A stretch of DNA of 64,000 bases from Marinobacter bryozoorum (GTDB lineage: Bacteria > Pseudomonadota > Gammaproteobacteria > Pseudomonadales > Oleiphilaceae): the NCBI RefSeq assembly GCF_023156245.1, contig NZ_JAKZAH010000004.1:62001-126000 (forward strand), read 5' to 3'. A program made the position numbers and the translations under genes. A model generated the notes under the pieces. The model worked only from the letters and a program-made list of their open reading frames with translations. It was not told where the DNA came from and did no database searches. Positions 9,501 through 16,527 of the stretch are shown piece after piece (position 1 is the first letter of the stretch; each line of letters begins with the position of its first letter).

Positions 9501-10038
9501 GGGTGCCGAACAGTACGGTAAACACCGCCAGGACCAGTGTGATGTACCAGGCGGAATCGCTCCAGGCCGCCTGGTGTGACGTGCCGGAGCCACTTTCCGA
9601 CAAAACGCTGAAACCCAGGGATATGGCCTTGAGCTGAAGGGCAATGTAAGGAACGCTGCCAATCAGTGCGAATACGGCGATCAGTGCTGCTAGGGACTGG
9701 GACTTGCCGTAACGGGAAGCGATGAAGTCGGCAATGGAGGTGCTGTTACTGCGCTTGCTGATGTAGATGATTCGACGCAACAGCGGGGTGCCGAACAGGA
9801 ACACCAGCAGCGGGCCCAGGTAGATCGGCAGGAAGCCGAACCCCTCCTGGGTAGCCCGGCCAACAGCGCCATAGAATGTCCAGGAGGTAAAGTAGACTGC
9901 CAGCGACAGGGCGTAGATATGGGGGCGGGCCAGTTTGTTGCGGTAAAGGCCCGGGTGGCGGTCACCGGCCCAGGCGATGGCAAACAGCAGGGAGATGTAG
10001 GCGATGGAAATGACTACAAGTAGCCAGACACTGATCAT
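6526..10038 (-). CDS. SSS-domain hybrid histidine kinase (CrbS/MxtR/CbrA-like)
   Basis: A 1170-residue inner-membrane protein. Residues 1 to about 500 hold many hydrophobic helices with the layout of the sodium:solute symporter family (YFTSWTFYGAVG near the start). A PAS domain lies at about 645-760, then a coiled coil with PAS-type linker, an H-box (SHDLLQP, phospho-His 817), an ATPase domain at about 915-1030 (N-box LSNATRYT, DTGPGIP, GLGLGL), and a C-terminal receiver with phosphoacceptor D1100 (LADYQLD). This is the domain order of CrbS/MxtR, which with CrbR/ErdR controls acetate utilisation genes, and of CbrA. The substrate sensed or carried is not proven. It sits in a coupled run of three signalling genes, downstream of a real symporter pair. 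A GGAG abuts the start codon directly, so the ribosome-binding site is poorly spaced. Confidence 0.9.
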   Translation of the reverse strand: MISVWLLVVISIAYISLLFAIAWAGDRHPGLYRNKLARPHIYALSLAVYFTSWTFYGAVGRATQEGFGFLPIYLGPLLVFLFGTPLLRRIIYISKRSNSTSIADFIASRYGKSQSLAALIAVFALIGSVPYIALQLKAISLGFSVLSESGSGTSHQAAWSDSAWYITLVLAVFTVLFGTRHLESTEHHRGMIQAVAFESMIKLIAFVAVGIFVGFGMYGGFGDLLGRVQEADLVGQLTWQGVEAPAFITQTIVSMLAILCLPRQFHVMVVENAEYRDFNTARWAMPAYLIIASAFVLPIAAAGLLHGDGDSVNPDMLTLTLPIMEEQTWLAVLAFLGGGSAAAAMVIVCSVAIATMVSNEIVMPGLLKFFRPRMNRQPDLSRLLLSIRRVTIFLVLLTAYGFYRLAGADYSLTAFGLLSFAAAAQFGPSLIGGTLWRRGNYNGAIWGLALGFAMWCYTLLIPALASTGWLSDTLIDQGLWGLGWTRPTALLGLELDMISHGIVWSLGINTLVYVILSLTTRQRVREKIQIASFFHDANPRTDTSHQQAWQGEVLTADLQALAERFMGEERAEALLTNYERRNAMRLSPQRPASSHLMRYIERQLASVIGASTARVVLESTLTGRDMQIEDVVSIVDEASQAMTFSRELLQSAIENISLGVSVVNHQQQLVVWNRRYLELFSYPKGYVRAGRPMQDLMRYNLINTNLPARRVDEIISDRCEAMKQGRPMSYERHRPDGTVIKVEGSPIPGGGYVTTFQDITTMRRTEQALKETNIYLEQRVKERTQELQVINEQMLKAKSVAEQANQSKTRFLASASHDLLQPLNAARLFASALQNKVITDETRELASHLDSSLGAAEEIISTLLDISKLDAGALEPDISSFPINDLLRHLATEFSAIAADQQLELEVVPSSSWVTSDAKLLRRVVQNFLSNATRYTDSGGRILLGCRRLKGYLRIEVWDTGPGIPDDQLKYIFEEFRRLRQGRDKKGLGLGLAIVDRISGMLGHPVNVHSRVGRGSTFTITVPLAKTELQSVSASRPRSNSRGLSTLRGLKVLCIDNEARILEGMEALLSNWHCQTITALSLEDARTTLNGEQPDIILADYQLDDDRNGLDAMDALREDFDNDIPGVLITGYLGEEVRQDATDRGYHVLYKPVKPAALRALVNKLIKKRS

Positions 10039-10064
10039 CTCCGGTTACTCCCTGACGGTCAGAT

Positions 10065-10568
10065 TCAGTCGCAGACTTGCCTGAACAGCGGGTCTTCCGC
10101 ACTGAGGCGTCGGGCCTCCCGGGTATCGGGTTTGCCGTCGTCGGTCAGCGCAACCAGCTCGCCGCTCGGGCAGTTAAGCAGCCAGGTGCCCTGGGAAACT
10201 CGGCCACCGTAGGTTTGCCGGAAGTGATAGAGCTGGAAACGGGCGGTATCGCCGGTCGCCGGGCTGCGCACTATGCTGCCGGTATCCAGCACCGTAATGC
10301 GGTTGATCTGCGGAACAAAGAAACTCCAGGGGCGCCAGAATTCGGCCCGTGACTCGGTAGCCACCACCACCGACTCTGCCGGCATGCGTGCGGTCATCTG
10401 GTCGTACCAGTTGTATTCCATGTAAATCTGATAGCCCATCATGCCCAACCCAGCAAACACCGGAATCAGCCAACGGGGGGCCTTCTTGGCGGTTGCCGCG
10501 CGGATGCTCATGGCAATACCTGCGGCGGCTACACCACACACGATGGTGGCGACAAAGTTCCAGAACAT
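10065..10568 (-). CDS. Small membrane-anchored protein of unknown function
   Basis: A 167-residue protein with hydrophobic segments at about residues 3-22 and 32-50, followed by a polar region of 115 residues. The start was placed at the ATG at 10568 because an AGAGGAAG ribosome-binding site stands just upstream; the frame stays open further upstream but runs through terminator hairpins. The tail has two cysteines and no motif I recognise. It is the first gene of the run that continues into the hybrid kinase 26 bases downstream, so a role as accessory or sensor subunit of that kinase is possible but only inferred from position. Confidence 0.65.
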   Translation of the reverse strand: MFWNFVATIVCGVAAAGIAMSIRAATAKKAPRWLIPVFAGLGMMGYQIYMEYNWYDQMTARMPAESVVVATESRAEFWRPWSFFVPQINRITVLDTGSIVRSPATGDTARFQLYHFRQTYGGRVSQGTWLLNCPSGELVALTDDGKPDTREARRLSAEDPLFRQVCD

Positions 10569-10590
10569 AGTACTTCCTCTGGGAGCGTCC

Positions 10591-10618
10591 GAAAAAATCG
10601 GGGAAGCCCTTGGCTTCC
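10591..10618 (-). terminator. Second terminator-like hairpin, possible attenuator
   Basis: Read on the minus strand, a 7-base stem GGAAGCC/GGCTTCC (10612-10618 with 10602-10608) with a three-base loop is followed by CCGATTTTTTC. It therefore has the form of a rho-independent terminator. It stands only about 23 bases ahead of the start of the 167-residue membrane protein. A short T run on the plus side (10623-10627) makes the structure nearly symmetrical. Confidence 0.5.
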
Positions 10619-10640
10619 GGGACTTTTTGAGAGGCTCGGT

Positions 10641-10671
10641 AAAAAAACGGGCCTCCTGAAAAGGAGGCCCG
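10641..10671 (-). terminator. Rho-independent terminator of the symporter operon
   Basis: A perfect 10-base stem (10662-10671 pairing with 10648-10657) with a GAAA-type loop is followed on the minus strand by seven T residues (10641-10647). It lies 52 bases beyond the stop codon of the large symporter subunit. Stem length, GC content and T run make this a textbook intrinsic terminator. Confidence 0.9.
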
Positions 10672-10722
10672 TCCTGGATCAACCCGTTCAGATTCGCATC
10701 TGAATGCGGGGCGTATTATGTC

Positions 10723-12492
10723 TTAGTGATCCACTGCCTTGCCAGCACCCCGCGGGTAGCGAACGCTTTCCACGAGTTCCTGGATCTCTACCGGCGGCTC
10801 CTCGGTGGCGTTGGACACCACGAAGGCCACGATAAAGTTCACCAGGGCACCGACAGCGCCAATGGACAGCGGGGAGATACCCAGTACCCAGGCGTCAACG
10901 GTGTCAGGCAGGTTGGCGGTTCCCGGAATGAAGAACCAGCCCTTGTACACGAAGATGTACACCAGGGTGAAGATGAGGCCGGCCAGCATGCCGCTGATGG
11001 CGCCCACGTTGTTCACCCGCTTGGAGAAGATACCCATCATCAGAGCCGGGAACAGGGAGGCTGCCGCAATACCGAAGGCCAGTGCCACAACCTGTGCCGC
11101 GAACCCGGGTGGATTGGCCCCCAGGTAGGTTGCCACCGCTATCGCTACAGCCATGGCGATACGGGCCGCCAGTAGTTCGCCTTTCTCCGAGATATTGGGA
11201 TTGATGGCACCCTTGATCAAGTCGTGACTGATGGCAGACGAGATGGCCAGCAACAGACCCGCCGCCGTGGACAGGGCCGCCGCCAGACCACCCGCCGCGA
11301 TCAGGCCGATGACCCAGCCGGGCAGGCTGGCAATTTCCGGGTTCGCCAGCACCAGGATGTCCCGGTTATAGTTGAACTCGTTGCCTGCCCAGCCGCGGGC
11401 CTCGGCTTCGTCAGCGAAGTCAGCGTTGCCGTCATTGTAGTACTGGATGCGTCCGTCGCCGTTCTTGTCCTCATAGGTGATCAGGCCGGTGACTTCCCAC
11501 TCCTGGATCCACTGCGGACGCTCATCGTATTCGATGGGCTGGGCCGCTGTGCCTTCCGGATAGATTGTGGTCATCAGGTTCAGGCGCGCCATGGAAGCAA
11601 CGGCCGGGGCAGTCAGGTACAGCAGGGCGATGAACACCAGTGCCCAGCCGGCGGACCAGCGAGCGTCAGCGACCTTGGGCACCGTGAAGAACCGGATGAT
11701 AACGTGGGGCAGGCCCGCGGTACCGATCATCAGTGAGAGGGTGAACAGCACCATGTTCAGTTTGTTGGACACATCCGCCGTGTAGGAGCCAAAGCCGAGG
11801 TCCGTGATGACCTGGTTGAGCTTCTCCAGCACCGGCATGCCGGACTGGGTATGCTCAGAGAACATGGCCAGCGCCGGAACCGGGTTGCCGGTCAGCTCGA
11901 TGGCAATGAAGATCGCCGGAATCGTGTAGGCAATGATCAGTACGCAGTATTGGGCCACCTGGGTGTAGGTGATGCCTTTCATGCCGCCGAGTACGGCGTA
12001 GATAAAGACCACTACTGCGGCAATGATAAGGCCTGTGGTTGCGTCCACCTCCAGGAAGCGGGAGAAGGCTACACCAGCACCGGCCATCTGGCCGATTACG
12101 TAGGTTACCGAGGCAACGATCAGGCAGAGTACCGCGACCAGGCGGGCATTACGGCTGTAGAAACGGTCACCGATGAACTCGGGTACCGTGAACTTGCCGA
12201 ACTTCCGCAGGTAGGGCGCCAGCAGCATGGCCAGCAACACGTAACCGCCAGTCCAGCCCATCAGGAAGGTGGAGTTGGCGTAACCACCGGCGGCAATCAG
12301 GCCCGCCATGGAAATAAAGGATGCCGCTGACATCCAGTCCGCGCCGATGGCGGCGCCGTTGGTGATGGGGTGAACACCGCCACCAGCCACGTAGAAATCA
12401 CTGGTGCTGCCAGCCTTGGCCCACACAGCGATAAGGATATACAGGAGGAATGAGCCCCCGACAAATATGAGGTTGATTGCAAACTGACTCAT
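10723..12492 (-). CDS. Na+/solute symporter large subunit (VC_2705 / ActP-like)
   Basis: A 589-residue inner-membrane transporter of the sodium:solute symporter family, with about 13 hydrophobic helices and the early motif ASFISMAG. It is paired with a DUF4212 small subunit, which defines the VC_2705-type two-component symporters; relatives import acetate and similar short organic acids. A long polar loop at about residues 315-385 carries DKNGDGRIQ starting at D342, which resembles a calcium-binding EF-hand loop and is probably outside the cytoplasm. The start codon lies 4 bases after the small-subunit stop. Transcription ends at the hairpin at 10641-10671. The nearby SSS-domain kinase suggests that expression of this symporter is controlled by that relay, as acetate permeases are by CrbS/CrbR. 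The exact substrate is not shown by the sequence. Confidence 0.88.
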   Translation of the reverse strand: MSQFAINLIFVGGSFLLYILIAVWAKAGSTSDFYVAGGGVHPITNGAAIGADWMSAASFISMAGLIAAGGYANSTFLMGWTGGYVLLAMLLAPYLRKFGKFTVPEFIGDRFYSRNARLVAVLCLIVASVTYVIGQMAGAGVAFSRFLEVDATTGLIIAAVVVFIYAVLGGMKGITYTQVAQYCVLIIAYTIPAIFIAIELTGNPVPALAMFSEHTQSGMPVLEKLNQVITDLGFGSYTADVSNKLNMVLFTLSLMIGTAGLPHVIIRFFTVPKVADARWSAGWALVFIALLYLTAPAVASMARLNLMTTIYPEGTAAQPIEYDERPQWIQEWEVTGLITYEDKNGDGRIQYYNDGNADFADEAEARGWAGNEFNYNRDILVLANPEIASLPGWVIGLIAAGGLAAALSTAAGLLLAISSAISHDLIKGAINPNISEKGELLAARIAMAVAIAVATYLGANPPGFAAQVVALAFGIAAASLFPALMMGIFSKRVNNVGAISGMLAGLIFTLVYIFVYKGWFFIPGTANLPDTVDAWVLGISPLSIGAVGALVNFIVAFVVSNATEEPPVEIQELVESVRYPRGAGKAVDH

Positions 12493-12496
12493 CGGA

Positions 12497-12763
12497 TTAT
12501 TCCTCCTCGGCCAGGCCGAATTGCTCGTCGAGCTTGTTCATACGCCAGGCGTAGAAGAAGATCAGGGCAATAAAGGTCAGGATGGAGCCCTGTTGGGCAA
12601 ACCAGAATCCGAGGTCGGTTCCGCCCACCGGTATACCGGCAAGCAAGGGGCGTAGCAGGATGGCAAAGCCGTAGGATACGAGTGCCCATACGATCAGGCA
12701 CCCCAGTATCAGGCGCAGATTCGCCTTCCAGTACAGAACAGCATTGCTGCTTGCGTCAGACAT
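12497..12763 (-). CDS. Symporter small subunit, DUF4212
   Basis: An 88-residue protein with two transmembrane segments (about 16-36 and 52-74) and a charged, acidic C terminus (RMNKLDEQFG near 74-83). Size, topology and position directly before the VC_2705-type symporter identify it as the DUF4212 small subunit, which is thought to be needed for activity or stability of the large subunit. A good AGGAGA ribosome-binding site precedes the ATG. It is the first gene of the two-gene operon. Confidence 0.88.
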   Translation of the reverse strand: MSDASSNAVLYWKANLRLILGCLIVWALVSYGFAILLRPLLAGIPVGGTDLGFWFAQQGSILTFIALIFFYAWRMNKLDEQFGLAEEE

Positions 12764-13090
12764 AACAGGTCTCCTGTTTTGTTTTTGTAGGATTTAGACG
12801 CTTTCAAGTGGGAGAAAAGCAAAGCCAGCCTGGTCACGGTCCTGCCGGTAGACGGTGGGCAGTGACCAGTGCTGTCCTTGTCAAGCAACCATCGGAAATT
12901 GTTATTCACGGGTTTTTCTCCTGCTGGTTACTATCTCTGACTTTACCTGTCACGGCGCTGGTGGATATTGGCAAAAGGTCTAAGTGAGCTTTGCAACAAT
13001 GTAAAAAGCTGTTTAATGGCGCGTCCAGGCGCGGCAAAATGGGGGCTCGGAGCTGGGCTGACGTGGCTTTTCACCGCGATGGGAAGCTCG
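12764..13090 (-). promoter_or_regulatory. Upstream region of the symporter operon
   Basis: This 327-base gap between the exonuclease gene and the symporter genes should hold the symporter promoter and leader. It contains an inverted repeat CTGGTCAC/GTGACCAG (12830-12837 and 12862-12869) about 70 bases upstream of the DUF4212 start, which could be an operator or a leader hairpin. No convincing -10/-35 pair or sigma-54 site (GG-N10-GC) was found by eye, and no small gene. Confidence 0.5.
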
Positions 13091-13798
13091 TCACATTTGG
13101 CGCATGGTCTTCAGGCGGTGGTGGTATTTGAGGCGTTGGTGAAGGTCATCAAGGGTCCTGACGTCCTGCTGCTGGGCTTCGCGGAAAGCAATGAGGGACA
13201 GCTCGGCGGTGGCCAGCGCATCGGCAGCTGCGTGATGGCGTGCGGAGATCTCCAGGCCAAAGTGGTCCGCCCAGTTATCCAGCCGTTTGTTGCCTTCCAG
13301 GGCGCGGGGGAAGAGCGCTGGCATCAGCTCGGCTACGTCCAGCCAGGTGTGGGGCTGGGTGTAGTTCAATTGCTGGCGCAGGGCCTTCTCCAGGAATTTA
13401 CGATCAAACGCTGAGTGAAACGCCAGTATCGGGTCGCCGTTCATCCATTCCAGCAGCCTTAACAGCGCGTCCCGGGTTTCATGGCCCCTGGTAAGGGCCT
13501 CGGGGCCGATGCCGTGGATCAGCACGGTCTCGCGGATATCCAGCTCAGGCCGTCTCAGGATCAGGTCAAACTGGTCACTCAGGGGGATAGCCATGCGGTC
13601 GATGGCGACGGCACCAATGGCTATGACCTTGTCCTTGGCGGGGTTCAGGCCGGTGGTTTCCAGGTCCAGTACGATAAAGCGAAGATGGTCCAGGTGCTGG
13701 CCGCCCACCGCTTTGGGCTTCGGCACGTGGGCAAGGTCGTGGTGCTCTGCGGGGCCCGTGAGTTTTTCGTTGATCCAGGCTTTAAACTGATCCAGCAT
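13091..13798 (-). CDS. DnaQ-like 3'-5' exonuclease
   Basis: A 235-residue protein with the DEDDh exonuclease fold: DLETTG with D45 and E47, FHSAFD with the third acidic residue, and HHAAADALAT containing the final His and Asp. It lacks the polymerase III contacts of true DnaQ and has a 40-residue N-terminal extension. Such proteins degrade single-stranded DNA or RNA ends; the real substrate is unknown. It starts 12 bases after the stop codon of the DUF294 protein, so the two form an operon. The same pair stands near acetate-type symporters in other gammaproteobacteria as I recall it, which suggests a regulatory and not a repair role, but that is an inference. Confidence 0.82.
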   Translation of the reverse strand: MLDQFKAWINEKLTGPAEHHDLAHVPKPKAVGGQHLDHLRFIVLDLETTGLNPAKDKVIAIGAVAIDRMAIPLSDQFDLILRRPELDIRETVLIHGIGPEALTRGHETRDALLRLLEWMNGDPILAFHSAFDRKFLEKALRQQLNYTQPHTWLDVAELMPALFPRALEGNKRLDNWADHFGLEISARHHAAADALATAELSLIAFREAQQQDVRTLDDLHQRLKYHHRLKTMRQM

Positions 13799-13810
13799 GG
13801 TGATGGTTTC

Positions 13811-15724
13811 CTAGAGCTGGTAGGTGACTTCCAGTTTCTGCTGGAGGCGCTGGGCCTGGCGGAAGGACTCCCGCAGGATGCGGCGGTCCAGCGGATTCAG
13901 GTTGTCCGGGTTGATGTAATTGGACAACTCGTCGCCCTGTTTCAGCTGGTCCTGGTGTGCCCGCATACGGATGGCCTGGATCAGGCTGTAGGCTTCCTGC
14001 CAGGCGTTGGCATCCTTGGCATCGAACACGCCCTTGCGGGCGAGTTCTTCCATGCGTTCCAGGGTATTGGCCGTGGCAACTCCGTTGGCGAGGGCGAACA
14101 CCCGTACCGACTCTACGAACGGTGCCAGGCCCTGGCGCTTCAGGTCCAGGCTGTGGCGGTCGCCATCGGGGGCGTAGCGAAAGCCACGAAAGATATTCAG
14201 GGGCGGTCGCCGCTGGAGGGCATTACCAGCCAGCATTTTCTGGAACAGGGCGTTCTTGCGGATGCGGGTCAGGACCGTTTCCAGCAATTCCTGCAGTGGC
14301 TCCATGGGCCCGAACACCGCTCTCATATCCAGGAAGATGGACGAATACACCAGGTTTTGTGGCGTAGAGGCGTCAATGAACCTCAGGAACCACTCATCCC
14401 ACTCCTCCCCGCTGAGGCACAGCTTCGGGTTGCTGGCCATGATGTTGCCCTTGCACCAGGTGAACCCGCACTCCGCCAGTTCCTTGTTGATGGTCTCTGC
14501 GAAGGGCAGCAATTTTTCACGTACCTGGTCCGGTGTCATACCTTCGGGGGTGGTGAACAGGATGCCGTTGTCCTGGTCTGTCAGCAGGGTCTGCTCTTGC
14601 CGGCCCTCGCTGCCGAAGGTCAGCCAGGTGAAGGGAATGCCCGGATTGTTTTTCTTCAGGTTCAGCTCCAGCACCCGGCGTACAGTGATGTCGTTCAGGG
14701 TGGTGATGATCTTGACCACCTGCCCGGAGTCGGCGCCGTGGGCCAGCATGGTGTCCACCAGTCGGGATACGTCGTCCCTCAGGGCAACCAGTGTCTGCAG
14801 GTGCGTGGCGGTGCCGATTGCCCGGGCAAGGTGCACCAGGTCCACCCGTTGCAAGGCAAACAGGTCACGCTCGGACACCACGCCAATCAGCCGGTTGTCG
14901 TCGTCCACCACGCAGATATGGGCAAAGTGATACTCGGCCATCAGCATGGCGGCCTCGAAGGCGTCAGCGGTGGCCGGCAGGTGATGGGGGTCTGTCGTCA
15001 TCACCTGGGCGATGGGCGTTTCCAGGGAACAGGTTTCCTCCGCCACCAGGGTGCGCAGGTCACGCAGGGTAAAAATGCCCTTGGGATGGCGCTGGTCGTC
15101 GGTGATGATAATGCTGCCCACGCTGTTGTCGTGCATCTTGGCCACGGCCTTGCGCACGGGCATATCCGGAGAGCAGACAATGGGATTGCGCAGGGCGTAG
15201 CGTTCCAGCGGCGTGTCCAGTGAATTGGACGAACCCAGTGACGCCATGGCACCGGACTGGATGCGCTGGTTAACCTGGTCCAGCAGGCTGCTGACCCCGC
15301 GCAGACAGAAGTCGCGGAAGGAGTCGCTTTCCGAGAACAGGGTGACGAAGTCCTTGTGGTCCAGGCTCAGGCAGAAGGTGTCGCCGGTGGCCCGGTGCAG
15401 GGTTTGCGTCGGTCGTTCCCCCACCAGTGCGGCCAGAGGAAAGCATTCGCCCTGGCTGATTTCAAAGGTGGTTTCCGGCTCGCCGGTCTTGGGGTTGTTA
15501 CGTTCGCCACGGATGCGCCCCTGCTTGACCACGTTAAAGGTGGTGACCGGTCCATCCTCCGGTGCAATTACCTTGTCACCATCAGCGTAGAATCGCAGGG
15601 TGGCGTGCTCGGCGAACAGTGCCAGGTGGGCGTCATCCATGCTCGAAAATGGCGCATGCTCCCGCAGAAACGCCATGATGGAACGGGTATTCTGGGGCAG
15701 GGTGGCTTCCTGTTCCTGGGTCAT
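13811..15724 (-). CDS. Cyclic-nucleotide-domain/CBS/DUF294 signalling protein
   Basis: A 637-residue cytoplasmic protein. The order is a cyclic-nucleotide-binding-like domain (about 15-135, with GECFPLAALVG), two CBS motifs (about 160-285, with GIFTLRDLR and GVVSERDLF), a DUF294 nucleotidyltransferase-like domain (FGSEGRQEQ followed by TDQDNG), and the DUF294 C-terminal helical region. The CBS pair should bind an adenine nucleotide and gate the transferase-like part, which resembles the GlnD uridylyltransferase core; target and reaction are not known. The ATG at 15724 was chosen because family members begin shortly before the binding domain; a longer open frame upstream looks non-coding. It is the first gene of an operon with the exonuclease and diverges from smrA. 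Confidence 0.87.
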   Translation of the reverse strand: MTQEQEATLPQNTRSIMAFLREHAPFSSMDDAHLALFAEHATLRFYADGDKVIAPEDGPVTTFNVVKQGRIRGERNNPKTGEPETTFEISQGECFPLAALVGERPTQTLHRATGDTFCLSLDHKDFVTLFSESDSFRDFCLRGVSSLLDQVNQRIQSGAMASLGSSNSLDTPLERYALRNPIVCSPDMPVRKAVAKMHDNSVGSIIITDDQRHPKGIFTLRDLRTLVAEETCSLETPIAQVMTTDPHHLPATADAFEAAMLMAEYHFAHICVVDDDNRLIGVVSERDLFALQRVDLVHLARAIGTATHLQTLVALRDDVSRLVDTMLAHGADSGQVVKIITTLNDITVRRVLELNLKKNNPGIPFTWLTFGSEGRQEQTLLTDQDNGILFTTPEGMTPDQVREKLLPFAETINKELAECGFTWCKGNIMASNPKLCLSGEEWDEWFLRFIDASTPQNLVYSSIFLDMRAVFGPMEPLQELLETVLTRIRKNALFQKMLAGNALQRRPPLNIFRGFRYAPDGDRHSLDLKRQGLAPFVESVRVFALANGVATANTLERMEELARKGVFDAKDANAWQEAYSLIQAIRMRAHQDQLKQGDELSNYINPDNLNPLDRRILRESFRQAQRLQQKLEVTYQL

Positions 15725-15900
15725 GAACCAAGCTCTCTTGTTGTTGTCATTACTGAGAGTGTAACCCATTGCGGTGCCACTCCGGTTTCGGTCTTTGGTC
15801 GTATATTGACCAATCCGTCCGGCACCGGTGCCTGCTGCTTTATGCCAGTGATAGCCGGTGGTAAAGTGCCGTTTCAACCCTGCTCAGCCCGAAACGTACC

Positions 15901-16482
15901 ATGACTTCCAAAGACGAGCGCCTGTTATTCCTGGAGCAGATGAAAGACGTCCAGCGGATCCGCCGGCCGAACCGCGCCGAGGTGGCCACCCCCCGTGAGT
16001 TGACGCCGGGGCACCTTGAGCGTCAGCGTGCCGCCGTCGATGCACCGAGCCGGGATGCCAACCCGCTGACCGCGTCAGATGTGGATCCTTTGACGGCCCA
16101 TGACATTCTCTGCTGGCAACGCCCGGGCATCCAGCACGGAGTGTTCCGCAAGCTTCGGCTGGGGCATTACCCTATCGAGGCGCGACTTGACCTGCACCGG
16201 ATGACGGTCGAAGAAGCCCGCAGGGAAGTGTTCGGCTTCGTCAAGGATTGTGTTCGCTACGGCCTGCGTTCAGTGATCATTCTTCACGGCAAGGGCGAGC
16301 GTAATCCCGATGGCATTGCCCAGCTCAAAAGCTACCTGGCACGCTGGCTACCTGAGCTGGACGAAGTGCTGGCGTTCCATTCTGCCCAGAAGCACCATGG
16401 CGGCACCGGTGCAGTGTATGTAATGATTCGCAAGAGCGACCAGCAAAAGCAGCGCAACCGCGAAATCCACGGCACGCGATAG
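15901..16482 (+). CDS. smrA: Smr-domain endonuclease SmrA
   Basis: A 193-residue protein. The C-terminal Smr domain (about 90-180) has the LDLH motif at 96-99, HGKG at 129-132 and GGTGAVYV further on, the residues associated with nuclease activity in this family. The N-terminal half is a charged linker typical of the stand-alone SmrA type as opposed to the C terminus of MutS2. Smr domains nick DNA, and some members cleave RNA on stalled ribosomes; which applies here cannot be told. The gene diverges from the DUF294 operon and has a 45-base gap to the small lipoprotein gene after it. Confidence 0.87.
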   Translation: MTSKDERLLFLEQMKDVQRIRRPNRAEVATPRELTPGHLERQRAAVDAPSRDANPLTASDVDPLTAHDILCWQRPGIQHGVFRKLRLGHYPIEARLDLHRMTVEEARREVFGFVKDCVRYGLRSVIILHGKGERNPDGIAQLKSYLARWLPELDEVLAFHSAQKHHGGTGAVYVMIRKSDQQKQRNREIHGTR

Positions 16483-16527
16483 CACGCACCGTGCCCGATT
16501 TGATGGGATCAATATGAGGCATAGACC

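Noticed and set aside
12960..13040. Possible sigma-54 promoter (TGGCGC...) ahead of the symporter operon.
   Set aside because: The GG and GC pairs are not 10 bases apart on either strand, and the sequence departs from the consensus.
13481..15223. Long open frame on the plus strand (580 codons).
   Set aside because: It lies entirely antisense to the DUF294 protein and exonuclease, has a compositionally biased His/Gln/Gly-rich translation typical of high-GC shadow frames, and shows no domain.
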